NCBI GenBank assembly: GCA_023431185.1
Contig: JAEYXS010000022.1
Span: 1-44,041, forward strand
Length of the DNA stretch: 44,041 nt
Direction of reading: 5' to 3'
DNA from: Verrucomicrobiota bacterium
GTDB taxonomy: Bacteria > Verrucomicrobiota > Verrucomicrobiia > Limisphaerales > JAEYXS01
In this document: positions 1 to 8,903 of the stretch, piece after piece
Position numbering within the stretch: position 1 is the first letter of the stretch
Layout of the letters: each line of letters opens with the position of its first letter
Program-made: the position numbers and the translations under genes
Notes under the pieces: model-generated
Database searches by the model: none
What the model was told of the DNA's origin: nothing
What the model saw: only the letters and a program-made list of their open reading frames with translations

Positions 1-2
1 AC

Positions 3-1283
3 TGCTATTTCCCGTCGAAGTCCAAATCCGTGGACGAGGTACTGGGCGAGAACGGCAACACGACCGCATTCAGCGGCAAGGGTTGGGGACCAGGCGTGGC
101 CAACGATGCGAACGGCAAACCGCGCCAGATGACGGGCAAGCCGTATCAGGCGAAGAAATTGAAACCGGACACCAGCGGCATCACCGCCACCGATTACGCT
201 GCCAACTTCGCCGATTTCCTTGCGGAGAAGCCCAAGGACCAGCCCTTCTTCTTCTGGTACGGTTCGCTGGAGCCGCATCGGGCCTATGAATATGGTTCCG
301 GTGTGGCGAAGGGCGGCAAGAAACTCTCGGACATCGATCGCGTGCCTGGCTACTGGCCGGATAATGAGGTGAGCCGGAACGACATGCTGGATTACGCGTA
401 TGAAGTGGAGCACACGGACAAGCATCTCGTCCGCATGCTGGAGCTGCTTGAGCAGCGGGGTGAGTTGGAGAATACCATCGTCATCGTCACGTCCGATCAC
501 GGCATGCCTTTCCCGCGGGTGAAAGGGCAGGCGTATGAAGACTCCAATCACATTCCCTTCGCCATCCGCTGGCCCGCCGGCATTAAGAAGTCTGGTCGGG
601 TCATCCAGGACTATGTGAACTTCACCGACCTCACGCCGACCTTTTTGGAGCTCGCCCAGATCGATCAAAAGAAGTCAGGCATGCAGCCTATCACCGGCCA
701 GAGCCTCAGCGATATTCTATACTCCTCGAAAGAAGGGCAGGTAAATCCGAAACGTGATCATGTCCTGGTGGGCATGGAGCGGCATGACGTCGGCCGCCCC
801 AATGATGTGGGCTATCCCATCCGGGGCATCATCAAGGACGGTCTGCTGTTCTTGCAGAACTATGAGCCAGACCGCTGGCCGGCCTGCAATCCGGAGACGG
901 GTTATCTGAACTGCGATGCCGGGGCCATCAAGAGCTGGATCCTGGAGAACCGCACGAGCTTGGAGTCAAAGAAATTCTGGTCGCTCGCCTTCGGTAAGCG
1001 CCCCGGGGAGGAGCTCTACGATCTGACAAAGGATCAGGATTGTGTGGTGAATCTGGCTTCTGCCCAGAGCATGGAGAAGCAGAAGCTGGCTCTCAAACAG
1101 CAGATGGAGAAAGAACTGAAGGAGCAGGGTGATCCACGCATGTTCGGCAACGGAAAGATATTTGATGAATACATCTACGCCGATGAAAAGACGCGCAACT
1201 TCTATGAGCGCTACATGAAGGGCGAGAAAGTGAAGGCAGGCTGGGTGAAGGATTCGGATTTTGAGAAAGGCCCGGTGGAATGA
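3..1283 (+). CDS. Sulfatase family protein, 5' end outside window
   Basis: This is the C-terminal part of an alkaline-phosphatase-superfamily sulfatase, which hydrolyses sulfate esters on polysaccharides or other substrates, usually in the periplasm or outside the cell. The reading frame is open to the left edge, so the start and the C/S-x-P-S-R formylglycine motif are missing; a GTG at 30 is unlikely to be the true start. The visible part has the block around nt 410-510 (EHTDKHLVRMLELLEQ then IVTSDHGMPF) with the conserved metal-binding Asp-His, followed by the NHIPFAIRWP segment typical of the family. It lies just upstream of a DUF1501/DUF1553 pair, a common neighbourhood in Planctomycetes and Verrucomicrobia. 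The substrate cannot be told from the sequence. Confidence 0.9.
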   Translation, partial: CYFPSKSKSVDEVLGENGNTTAFSGKGWGPGVANDANGKPRQMTGKPYQAKKLKPDTSGITATDYAANFADFLAEKPKDQPFFFWYGSLEPHRAYEYGSGVAKGGKKLSDIDRVPGYWPDNEVSRNDMLDYAYEVEHTDKHLVRMLELLEQRGELENTIVIVTSDHGMPFPRVKGQAYEDSNHIPFAIRWPAGIKKSGRVIQDYVNFTDLTPTFLELAQIDQKKSGMQPITGQSLSDILYSSKEGQVNPKRDHVLVGMERHDVGRPNDVGYPIRGIIKDGLLFLQNYEPDRWPACNPETGYLNCDAGAIKSWILENRTSLESKKFWSLAFGKRPGEELYDLTKDQDCVVNLASAQSMEKQKLALKQQMEKELKEQGDPRMFGNGKIFDEYIYADEKTRNFYERYMKGEKVKAGWVKDSDFEKGPVE

Positions 1284-1616
1284 ACCGGCGTTCGTTTAGA
1301 TTTCAGGCAACCACCCGATTGTTGGTTAGAGCGGCAGCTCTTATAGCTCCTGTCAGTCGGGTTACGAGACCGCAGGCAAACAGCTCGGTCTGGCAGTGGT
1401 AAATTATTCTGACACTTTCAGGCGGTAACGCCTCCGTGCTCCTTTTCGGCCGCGCGTTCCTCTTTCTGCGCAAGCATTTACGGAAGCGCTGCGAGAATCT
1501 TGTGGCGGGCTTCGCAAACTTTGCGGTGCAATCAAGAGCCATGTTTGGGCAATCCGGGGCGTACCCGTCGGTGGATAATCCCGTCAAATCTTTCATAAAT
1601 CATCAACGCGTTGATT
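1284..1616. other. Intergenic region with small hairpins and a start-proximal palindrome
   Basis: About 330 bp without a supported gene. It holds a small hairpin AGGCG-GTAA-CGCCT at 1420-1433 with no T-run, and a perfect 14-bp palindrome at 1602-1615 ending one base before the ATG of the next gene. The stretch around 1323-1375 resembles part of a tRNA (GGTTAGAGCGGC, then a degenerate T-arm) but does not fold as one. Confidence 0.4.
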
Positions 1617-3041
1617 ATGAAAGACATCTTCAGTTCTCCTTTTGTTTCGCCCGCCCTGCCACGTCGGCAATTCTTGCAACGGCTCGGACTGGGTTTTGGC
1701 GCGGTCAGCCTGGCGGGCCTGATGCCTGAGATCCTTGGGCCGACGGGGGCGACGGCAGCGTTGAGTTCCATGTCGCCGCTGTCGCCGAAGCAGTCGCACT
1801 TCCCGGGCAAGGCCAAGCGGGTGCTGAGCATCTTTGCGCAAGGCGGGCCGTCGCACGTGGATACTTGGGATCCGAAACCGGAATTGATGAAGCAGGACGG
1901 CAAACCGGTGGGCGAGGGCAGCGGGGTGGCGTGGGGCTCGCCCTTCAAGTTCAACAAGATGGGCAAGAGCGGCATCGAGGTGAGCGAGGTGTTCCCGAAT
2001 CTTGGCCAGCACATCGATGACATGTGCGTCATCCGCGGCATGTATATCGATGCGCCAGTGCACGAGTTCGCCACGGTGATGATGAACACCGGTTCCGGCC
2101 GGCTGGTAAAGCCGAGCGTCGGTTCCTGGGTCACCTATGGCTTGGGCAGTGTGAACGAGAATTTGCCCGGCTTCATCGTGCTGGCCTCGGGCAGTCCGCT
2201 GGGCGGGGCGCAGAACTGGCGTTCCGCATTTCTCCCCGGTGCCTATCAAGGCACCCACATCAACACGCGGTACAAGGAGATCGAGAAGCTCATCGAGAAC
2301 ATCCGCAACGCCTACACCACGCGCGATGAACAGCGCGACCAGCTCGATCTGCTGGTGAAGGTGAACACGATGCACAGCCAGCGTCTGCAAAAGGACGCGC
2401 AACTGGAGGCGCGCATCCAATCGTTCGAGCTCGCCTACCAGATGCAGATGGAGGCCACCGACGCATTTGACATCAGCAAAGAACCCGAGGCCGTGCTGGC
2501 CGCTTACAATGCGGACACGGAACAAGGCCGGCAGATGTTGATCGCCCGGCGTTTGCTGGAGCGCGGGGTGCGGATGGTGCAGGTCTGGCATAACGGTTGG
2601 GACCACCACCAGAACTTGGAACGCGCCATCCGGGGCAAGGCCGCCGAGTGCGACAAGCCGATCGCAGCCCTGCTGAAAGATCTTAAAGACCGTGGTCTGT
2701 TGGATGAGACGTTGGTGGTCTGGGGTGGTGAGTTCGGGCGCACGCCGACACGCCAGTTGCCCAACGCCACGAGCAAGTTCGAAGTTCCGGGCCGGGACCA
2801 TAACAACCGCGGCTTCACTTACTGGCTGGCCGGTGGCGGGGTCAAAGGCGGCATGACTTATGGCGAGACCGATGAGTTCGGCCAGTCCGCCGTCATCAAC
2901 AAGGTGCATGTGCATGATTTGCACGCGACCATCCTGCACCTGCTGGGCTTCGATCATGAGAAGCTGACGTATCGCTACAACGGTCGCGATTTCCGCCTTA
3001 CTGACGTTTACGGCAACGTGGTCAAAGACATCCTCGCCTAA
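1617..3041 (+). CDS. DUF1501 domain protein, Tat-exported (pair 1)
   Basis: A 474-residue DUF1501 protein, a family related to sulfatases/alkaline phosphatases that occurs in many copies in Planctomycetes and Verrucomicrobia; its biochemical role is not established. The N-terminus has a twin-arginine signal (PRRQFLQ, Arg16-Arg17) followed by a hydrophobic stretch to about residue 45, so Tat export is likely. Family blocks seen include FAQGGPSHVDTWDPKP, VWGGEFGRTP, GRDHNNRG and the C-terminal HVHDLHATILHLLGFDHE. The ATG at 1617 is preferred over TTG at 1611 because it gives a compact Tat signal; no clear Shine-Dalgarno is visible. The gene ends 12 bp before the DUF1549/DUF1553 gene, forming the usual two-gene unit. 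A close paralogue is at 22607-24019. Confidence 0.93.
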   Translation: MKDIFSSPFVSPALPRRQFLQRLGLGFGAVSLAGLMPEILGPTGATAALSSMSPLSPKQSHFPGKAKRVLSIFAQGGPSHVDTWDPKPELMKQDGKPVGEGSGVAWGSPFKFNKMGKSGIEVSEVFPNLGQHIDDMCVIRGMYIDAPVHEFATVMMNTGSGRLVKPSVGSWVTYGLGSVNENLPGFIVLASGSPLGGAQNWRSAFLPGAYQGTHINTRYKEIEKLIENIRNAYTTRDEQRDQLDLLVKVNTMHSQRLQKDAQLEARIQSFELAYQMQMEATDAFDISKEPEAVLAAYNADTEQGRQMLIARRLLERGVRMVQVWHNGWDHHQNLERAIRGKAAECDKPIAALLKDLKDRGLLDETLVVWGGEFGRTPTRQLPNATSKFEVPGRDHNNRGFTYWLAGGGVKGGMTYGETDEFGQSAVINKVHVHDLHATILHLLGFDHEKLTYRYNGRDFRLTDVYGNVVKDILA

Positions 3042-3053
3042 TCTATCTGCCCT

Positions 3054-6000
3054 ATGAAACCGATTGCCCTGCTGGTTACTGGTGCGATCACCTTGGTCGC
3101 AGTTACCGCGCATGCCTCGGAAGGAGCCAAGCTGACGCCGCAGGAGCTGGACTTCTTCGAGCGCAACATCCGGCCCGTATTGACGGAAAAATGTTATAAA
3201 TGCCACAGCAGCCAGCCCGACGCGAAGATCAAGGCCGGCCTGGCGCTTGATACGCGTGAAGGTTTGCTGAAGGGAGGCGACAGCGGCCCCTCCATCAAGG
3301 CAGGCAAACCGGCGGAGAGCCTCTTGATGAAGACGCTGCACGGCACGGATCCCGACCTGCTGATGCCGCCGGAGAAGGATGGTGGCAAACTGCCGGCCAA
3401 TGTCATCGCCGCGTTTGAACAGTGGATCAAGATGGGTGCGCCCGATCCGCGCGCTGCCAAGACGGCAGCCAGCAAGTATGGTCCCGATTCGGCAAAGGCC
3501 AAAGAACACCCGTTCTTCAATCCGGTGAAGCCCGTGGCTGTGCCGACCGTGAAGAATCCCAAGTGGGCAAAGACTCCGGTGGATAATTTCATTCTCGCCA
3601 AGCTGGAAGCCAACCAGATGACGCCTTCCGGTCCGGCAGACAGGCTTACGCTGATCCGCCGGGTGTACTTTGACCTCATCGGCATGCCGCCGACTCCGGA
3701 GGAAGTGGACGCCTTCATGGCGGACAAATCGGCCAAGGCGTTCGAGAAAGTCGTCGAGCGGCTGTTGAACTCCCCGCACTATGGTGAGCGCTGGGGCCGC
3801 TACTGGCTGGATATCGCCCGTTATGGCGACACGATGGGTGACACCATCCGTAACAAGGACAACCGCTATCTCTACTCCTACACCTATCGGGATTACGTCA
3901 TCAAAGCCTTCAATGAGGACAAACCCTACGACCAGTTCCTCGTCGAGCAAATCGCGGCGGACCGCCTGCCATTGGGCGAAGATAAGAGCGCGCTGGCGGC
4001 CTTGGGCTTTCTGAGCCTGGGCAACCGTTTCAACAATGATGCGAACCAGGTCATCGATGACCGGATCGATGTGGTGAGCCGCGGGACGATGGGGCTTACG
4101 GTTTCCTGTGCCCGCTGCCATGACCACAAGTTCGATCCCATCACGATGAAGGATTACTATGCCTTGCATGGTGTGTTCAACAGCGTGACCGAACCGGCTG
4201 AAGCACCGCTCCTGAAACCGGTGCCGGAGACGCCGGAGTATCTGGAATTCCAGAAGAAGCTCGCGGAGGTGGAGGCGGAACTGGCGCATGCGCGTGCGAC
4301 CAACGCCCATGCCATCATCACGAACCAGCATGCGCGCGTGGGCGACTATCTGCTGGCCATCCATGACTTCAACCATTCCGACCCGAACGCCGGGCTGAAC
4401 CGCAATACCTTTTTCCGCAGCAAAGACCTCGACACCACGCTGGCGGGCAATCTGGACCGGGCCATCAAAGCCACGGTCCGGAAACATGACCCCATCCTTA
4501 GTCCTTGGGCGCAGTTGAGCGCCCTGAATGAAAAGGACTTCAGCGCGCAGGCGGCGGTGTTCGCGAAGAGGTTTTATGCGAACGCCGATGAGAAGGCGAA
4601 AGTGAACCCCTTGGTCGCCCGCATGTTCCTCGTCACGCCCAAAGATATGAGCGAAGTGGCTAACCGTTATGGACGGCTGTTCGCCGACATCGACCGGCAA
4701 TGGCAGGTGAAACTGGCGGTGAAGGGCACCAACACGGCGGGTGAGAAGATGTCCGACCCCAGCGCGGAAGCCATCCGGCAAATGTTGTATGCGGAAGGTG
4801 CGCCGCTGGCTCTGGCCGAGCGAGATATCACCCGCCTTACCAGCCAGCAGACCGAGTCGCGCGAGAACTTGCTCATCCGCAAAATGAACGATGTGAAGAT
4901 CAATCATCCGGGATCGCCCGCCCGGGCGATGGCCTTGCAGGATCTGCCCAAGGGCCGGGATTCAGCCATCTTCATGCGGGGCAATCCGAACAACCGCGGG
5001 CCGGTGGTGCCACGCCAGTTCCTGGAGATCATCGCGCGGCCGGATGCCAAACCGTTTCAGGAGGGCAGCGGGCGTTTGGATCTGGCCCGGGCCATCGCCA
5101 GCAAGGACAATCCGCTGACCGCGCGGGTGATGGTGAACCGCCTCTGGCATTATCACTTCGGCCAGGGTCTGGTGTCCACGCCCAGCGACTTCGGGCTGGT
5201 GGGTGAACCGCCGACCCATCCGGAACTGCTCGACTGGCTGGCGGGCCAGTTCATGGAACACAACTGGTCCATCAAACACATCCATCGCCAGATCCTGCTC
5301 TCCGCTGCGTGGCAGCAGAGCAGTGACATCAATCCCAAGTATCTGACCAAGGATCAGGGCAATGCCTTGCTCTGGCGGCAGAACCGGTTCCGGCTGGATT
5401 TCGAAGGCACGCGGGACACCTTGCTGGCGGTGGCGGGCAGCCTTGATCGCAAGATGGGCGGCCAGCCGGTGGATCTCGTCCAGGATCCTTCACCCACCCG
5501 GCGCACCGTCTATGGTTATATCAATCGCGCGGCCTTGCCGGAGTTCTTCAACACCTTCGACTTCGCGCCACCGGATATCAGCAGCCCGATGCGCATGATG
5601 ACCACGGTGCCGCAACAGGCCTTGTTCCTGATGAATTCGCCATTCGTCATCCAGCAGGCGAAGGCGCTGGCTTCCCGGCCTGAGTTGACGAAAACCTCCT
5701 CTACGGAGGCGAAGATCAAAACGGTTTATCGGCTGCTCTATCAACGTCCGCCCACGCCGGCGGAACTGAAGACGAGCGTGTATTTCATCAACAGTGAACT
5801 GGCCCGTCCGCCCGAGGTCGTGGAAGCGCCCGCCTGGAAGTATGGTGTGGGCTGGTATGACCCGCAGAGCAAGCGCGTGAAGCAGTTCGCGGCACTCGGG
5901 GTCTTCGAGCAGAACAAATGGCAGGCGGCGCGCCGGATCGGGGCGGTGACCTTGGATGCCCAAGGCGGCTTCACCGGGGTGGGCACCAAGCAGGCGGCCA

Positions 6001-6422
6001 TCCGCCGCTGGGTGGCACCGAAGGATGCCGTCATCCATATCACCGGCAAGTTGACACCGAAAGACCTGAAGAGCGCGGGTCTCACCGGCCGCATTGTCAG
6101 CAGCCTAAAGGGTGAGCTGGGCACCTTCACCGCCACCAGCACCGTGATCACCACCGCGGTGGACAAGGTGGAAGTGAAGAAAGGTGAGACCATCGACTTC
6201 GTCGTGGAATCACTGAATCAAAAAGCCGGGCTGGCGTTCACCTGGGCACCCGTGGTGGCGTTGGTGGACCGGGAAGCGGCGGAAGCGGCACAGGAGAAGT
6301 ATGAGTGGCCGGCGCAGACGGACTTTGCCGGACCGCCCCCGCCGCCATTGAAAGGCATGAATCCGTGGGAGAAGTATGCCCAAGTCATGCTGCTCTCGAA
6401 CGAACTCGTGTTTGTGAACTGA
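3054..6422 (+). CDS. PSCyt1-DUF1549-DUF1553 planctomycete-type cytochrome protein (pair 1)
   Basis: An 1122-residue exported multidomain protein of the Planctomycete cytochrome C family. In order: Sec signal (about 1-21), PSCyt1 domain with CYKCH haem-binding motif (Cys47-His51), PSCyt2/DUF1549 (about 170-375), DUF1553/PSD1 (about 670-930) and a C-terminal beta-rich region. A second CxxCH (Cys352-His356, CARCHDHKFDP) lies in the DUF1549 domain and is characteristic of the family. The partner is the DUF1501 gene 12 bp upstream. The pairs are often found with sulfatases and glycan-degradation genes, and an extracytoplasmic redox-linked role in polysaccharide breakdown has been suggested; the function is inferred, not proven. 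The gene ends just before a strong terminator at 6452-6475. Confidence 0.93.
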   Translation: MKPIALLVTGAITLVAVTAHASEGAKLTPQELDFFERNIRPVLTEKCYKCHSSQPDAKIKAGLALDTREGLLKGGDSGPSIKAGKPAESLLMKTLHGTDPDLLMPPEKDGGKLPANVIAAFEQWIKMGAPDPRAAKTAASKYGPDSAKAKEHPFFNPVKPVAVPTVKNPKWAKTPVDNFILAKLEANQMTPSGPADRLTLIRRVYFDLIGMPPTPEEVDAFMADKSAKAFEKVVERLLNSPHYGERWGRYWLDIARYGDTMGDTIRNKDNRYLYSYTYRDYVIKAFNEDKPYDQFLVEQIAADRLPLGEDKSALAALGFLSLGNRFNNDANQVIDDRIDVVSRGTMGLTVSCARCHDHKFDPITMKDYYALHGVFNSVTEPAEAPLLKPVPETPEYLEFQKKLAEVEAELAHARATNAHAIITNQHARVGDYLLAIHDFNHSDPNAGLNRNTFFRSKDLDTTLAGNLDRAIKATVRKHDPILSPWAQLSALNEKDFSAQAAVFAKRFYANADEKAKVNPLVARMFLVTPKDMSEVANRYGRLFADIDRQWQVKLAVKGTNTAGEKMSDPSAEAIRQMLYAEGAPLALAERDITRLTSQQTESRENLLIRKMNDVKINHPGSPARAMALQDLPKGRDSAIFMRGNPNNRGPVVPRQFLEIIARPDAKPFQEGSGRLDLARAIASKDNPLTARVMVNRLWHYHFGQGLVSTPSDFGLVGEPPTHPELLDWLAGQFMEHNWSIKHIHRQILLSAAWQQSSDINPKYLTKDQGNALLWRQNRFRLDFEGTRDTLLAVAGSLDRKMGGQPVDLVQDPSPTRRTVYGYINRAALPEFFNTFDFAPPDISSPMRMMTTVPQQALFLMNSPFVIQQAKALASRPELTKTSSTEAKIKTVYRLLYQRPPTPAELKTSVYFINSELARPPEVVEAPAWKYGVGWYDPQSKRVKQFAALGVFEQNKWQAARRIGAVTLDAQGGFTGVGTKQAAIRRWVAPKDAVIHITGKLTPKDLKSAGLTGRIVSSLKGELGTFTATSTVITTAVDKVEVKKGETIDFVVESLNQKAGLAFTWAPVVALVDREAAEAAQEKYEWPAQTDFAGPPPPPLKGMNPWEKYAQVMLLSNELVFVN

Positions 6423-6451
6423 GCAGAGGCACAATCGCGACGAAGAACCAA

Positions 6452-6475
6452 GCCGCCCCTGAGGGGCGGCTTTTT
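6452..6475 (+). terminator. Rho-independent terminator after DUF1553 gene
   Basis: An 8-bp perfect GC stem (GCCGCCCC / GGGGCGGC) with a TGA loop at 6452-6470, followed by five T. It terminates the plus-strand pair 30 bp after its stop codon and directly abuts the stop codon of the convergent minus-strand gene. Confidence 0.85.
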
Positions 6476-7234
6476 CTAGTCCAGAAAATCTTTGGTCTTC
6501 GCTTTCGTGGCCGGCTTGGCGGTGGCCTCGACCGGCAGACGTGGGGGCGGGGCTGCGGAATTGGCGGCCCGGGCGGCGGCATAGTCGATGAAGCGTTTTT
6601 GGGCGGCGACGAGTTCTTCCGGTTTGAACTTCGCCGCCAGATTCTTGCGCAAGGTCTCGCCTTCCGTGAATCCACCTGCACTGGCGAGAGCGTACCACTT
6701 GTAAGCCTCGGCGAGGTCTGCTTTTACGCCCAGACCTTTCTCGTAAAAGACGCCGAGGGCTTTTTGGGCAAAGGGATCGCTTTGTTCCGCCGCCAGCCGG
6801 TACCATTTCAAAGCCTCTGTGTAATTCCTTGCCGGGGTGCCGATGCCCTTTTCCCAGCAGACGCCGAGATTGTATTGGGCGGCGGAGAAGCCTTGTTTGG
6901 CGGATTGCTCGAACCACTTCACGGCGGCGGCCGCATCACGCGGCACCCCGGCACCTTGGGCATGGAGCAGGCCGAGTTTGAACTGGCCGCCAGCGTCGCC
7001 TGCCTTGGCCGCCTCCTGATACCAGCGCACGGCATTCGTATAAGAGCCGCGTTCCTCATACATGCGCCCGACGGTGAGCTGCATGATGATCTCGCCCCGC
7101 TGGGCACGGGCGAGGACTTCCTCGAAGGAGGGCGGTTCCGGCTGGGGCTGGGCCAAGACAAAGCTGCTGCTGACGCAGCTCCAGAGGAGGGCGAGCAGAC
7201 AATGCCGACTGAACCTGATGATGGGCGCAACCAT
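6476..7234 (-). CDS. Secreted Sel1-repeat (TPR-like) protein
   Basis: A 252-residue exported protein made of Sel1-like repeats, helical hairpins that mediate protein-protein contacts. After a signal peptide (about 1-29, ending near VLAQ), at least four repeats are visible, each with the A-x-x-x-Y/F-x-L-G pattern and G-x-G-V turns (FKLGLLHAQGAGVPRD, YNLGVCWEKGIGTP, KALGVFYEKGLGVKAD). The C-terminus is a Pro/Ala/Lys-rich tail. A TTG at 7249 would add five residues; the ATG at 7234 gives a better signal peptide. It is convergent with the DUF1553 gene. The partner protein is unknown. Confidence 0.85.
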   Translation of the reverse strand: MVAPIIRFSRHCLLALLWSCVSSSFVLAQPQPEPPSFEEVLARAQRGEIIMQLTVGRMYEERGSYTNAVRWYQEAAKAGDAGGQFKLGLLHAQGAGVPRDAAAAVKWFEQSAKQGFSAAQYNLGVCWEKGIGTPARNYTEALKWYRLAAEQSDPFAQKALGVFYEKGLGVKADLAEAYKWYALASAGGFTEGETLRKNLAAKFKPEELVAAQKRFIDYAAARAANSAAPPPRLPVEATAKPATKAKTKDFLD

Positions 7235-7298
7235 GATCAACTTTGCCAAGATAATGCCAGAGCAGCACCCGCCGCAAGTGGCTTGCCTGAAAGGTGGC

Positions 7299-7679
7299 TC
7301 ACTTCTTCAGCACATACATGCTGATGGTCCGGTAGACCTCGTTGATGTCCACGCCTTTGGAGAATTCCCATTTGATGGGCTCGGATTCCGCGTGGAGCCA
7401 GATGCGCAGTTCGGCGTCCAGGTCGAAGATGCCCGCGCTTTCCTTGGCGAACATCTTGATGGACTGATAAGGGATGGTGGTCGTGAAGTGTTTGCTGCCG
7501 GTCAGGCCCTCCTTGTTGATGGTGATGATCCGGAGGTTGGTCAGGATGATCTGGTCGCGGATCAATTTGAAAGCTTTCACGACCTTTTCCCCCTCGGCGA
7601 GGATGGGGGCGAACTCGGCTTGGGCCTTGTCCGGGGCGAATTCGGTGACGTTGCCCAACATTTGCTGAAAGATGCTCAT
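7299..7679 (-). CDS. Bacterial PH domain protein (bPH_1 / PF08000 type)
   Basis: A 126-residue cytoplasmic protein that is essentially one bacterial pleckstrin-homology-like domain. It matches the family pattern through its length: MSIFQQMLGN start, EGEKVVKAFKLIRDQIILTN, a SIKMFAKESAGIFDLDAE-type block, then ELRIWL and a hydrophobic last helix ending VLKK. Such domains form ring-like oligomers in known structures, but their cellular role is mostly unknown. The start was placed at MSIF because family members begin there; upstream in-frame ATG codons lack a better ribosome site. It is on the same strand as, and 64 bp upstream of, the Sel1 gene and may be co-transcribed with it. Confidence 0.85.
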   Translation of the reverse strand: MSIFQQMLGNVTEFAPDKAQAEFAPILAEGEKVVKAFKLIRDQIILTNLRIITINKEGLTGSKHFTTTIPYQSIKMFAKESAGIFDLDAELRIWLHAESEPIKWEFSKGVDINEVYRTISMYVLKK

Positions 7680-7827
7680 AGAGATAGGGAGATGACCTTT
7701 TGCCATGATGAAGCCAGACCGGTGGCCGGGCGGCAAGGTTTAAGGGCGAAAGGCGGCCTATAATACCCGGCGCTTTTTGTAGCTTTGACCGCTTGTGTTT
7801 GGGCGCAAGGAAAACTAGGTTAGGGCC

Positions 7828-8787
7828 ATGTTGAAGCCACTCGTCGGGGTATCGGTGGTGGCCCTCGCAGCTCTCACTGCGGTGGCCGAGCCGGTGCAGA
7901 TTCAGCTCAAGGGCAAGGCAGCCGTCTCGGGGGAAGTGCTGGCGGACAAGCCGGACCAGATCGTTTTGGATGTCGGATACACAGTCCTCGTCATCCCGCG
8001 CAGCCAGATCGTGGAGATCAAGAGATCGGAGAAGGCGGCCGCCAAACCCGTGGAAGCCGCTCCGCCGGCGACCATCCAGAAGGACCTTTTTCGCGTGGCC
8101 ACCACGCCACCAGCCGAACGCTCGGTCCGCGAACTGGTGGCTCAACTGGGCGAAGGCGTGGTGCAGGTGCGCACGCCCAGCGGCACCGGTTCCGGCTTCA
8201 TATTGAACGAGGAGGGGTTCCTCATCACCAATTTTCACGTGATTGAAGGCGAGACGGAGATATCCATCGAAGTCTATCACCAGAAGAAGGGGCAGCTCGA
8301 CCGCAAGTCCTACAAGGAAGTGCGCATCGTGGCCATGAACAAATTCGCCGATCTGGCGCTGCTGAAGATCGAGGACGCCAACCTGCCGAAGTTCGTGCCC
8401 GTGCTGCTGGGTGATGCAGATTTGCTGGCGGTGGGTGAGCGGGTGTTCGCGATCGGCAGTCCGCTGGGGCTGGAACGCACGGTGACGGAAGGCATCGTCA
8501 GCACCAAGACGCGCCAGATGCAGGGCGAGCTGTACCTGCAGACGACCACCCAGATCAATCCGGGCAACAGCGGCGGACCGCTCTTCAACCTCCGGGGCGA
8601 GGTGGTGGGGGTCACCAACATGAAGATCATGTTCGGCGAGGGATTGGGCTTTGCCATCCCGGTGAGCGCGGTGAAGTACTTTCTGAACCACCGCGACGCG
8701 TATGCGTATGACAGCGGCAATCCGAGCAACGCCTACCGCTATCTGGAGCCGCCCAGCCGGATGAAATCACCGGCCGGCAGGAAATGA
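7828..8787 (+). CDS. HtrA/DegP-like trypsin-fold serine protease without PDZ domain
   Basis: A 319-residue exported protease of the S1C type. A signal peptide (about 1-20) is followed by a small N-terminal region (about 21-75) resembling an SH3-like beta domain, then the trypsin fold. The catalytic triad is visible as His137 (NFHVIEG), Asp175 (FADLALLKI) and Ser248 (NPGNSGGPL). The C-terminus ends about 70 residues after the serine with no PDZ domain, unlike DegP/DegS. It probably acts on proteins in the envelope. The ATG at 7828 follows a short AT-rich leader. Confidence 0.92.
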   Translation: MLKPLVGVSVVALAALTAVAEPVQIQLKGKAAVSGEVLADKPDQIVLDVGYTVLVIPRSQIVEIKRSEKAAAKPVEAAPPATIQKDLFRVATTPPAERSVRELVAQLGEGVVQVRTPSGTGSGFILNEEGFLITNFHVIEGETEISIEVYHQKKGQLDRKSYKEVRIVAMNKFADLALLKIEDANLPKFVPVLLGDADLLAVGERVFAIGSPLGLERTVTEGIVSTKTRQMQGELYLQTTTQINPGNSGGPLFNLRGEVVGVTNMKIMFGEGLGFAIPVSAVKYFLNHRDAYAYDSGNPSNAYRYLEPPSRMKSPAGRK

Positions 8788-8903
8788 AACGGGGCGGATT
8801 CGCCGCTTGTGCGGGGGGAAGGGTTCAGTTTTGATAGATGTGTGACGGCGCGTTTTGGAGATAAATCCAAGGGCGTTGGAAATAAAAAGGACAGGCCGTA
8901 ATT

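Noticed and set aside
1323..1375. tRNA-like sequence (GGTTAGAGCGGC..., degenerate T-arm)
   Set aside because: No acceptor stem, the anticodon arm does not pair with a seven-base loop, and the T-arm is broken. At best a remnant.
1593..4907. Long minus-strand open frame opposite DUF1501/DUF1553 pair 1
   Set aside because: It is antisense to two well-supported genes, is His/Arg-rich with no family pattern, and recurs opposite pair 2 for the same codon-composition reason.
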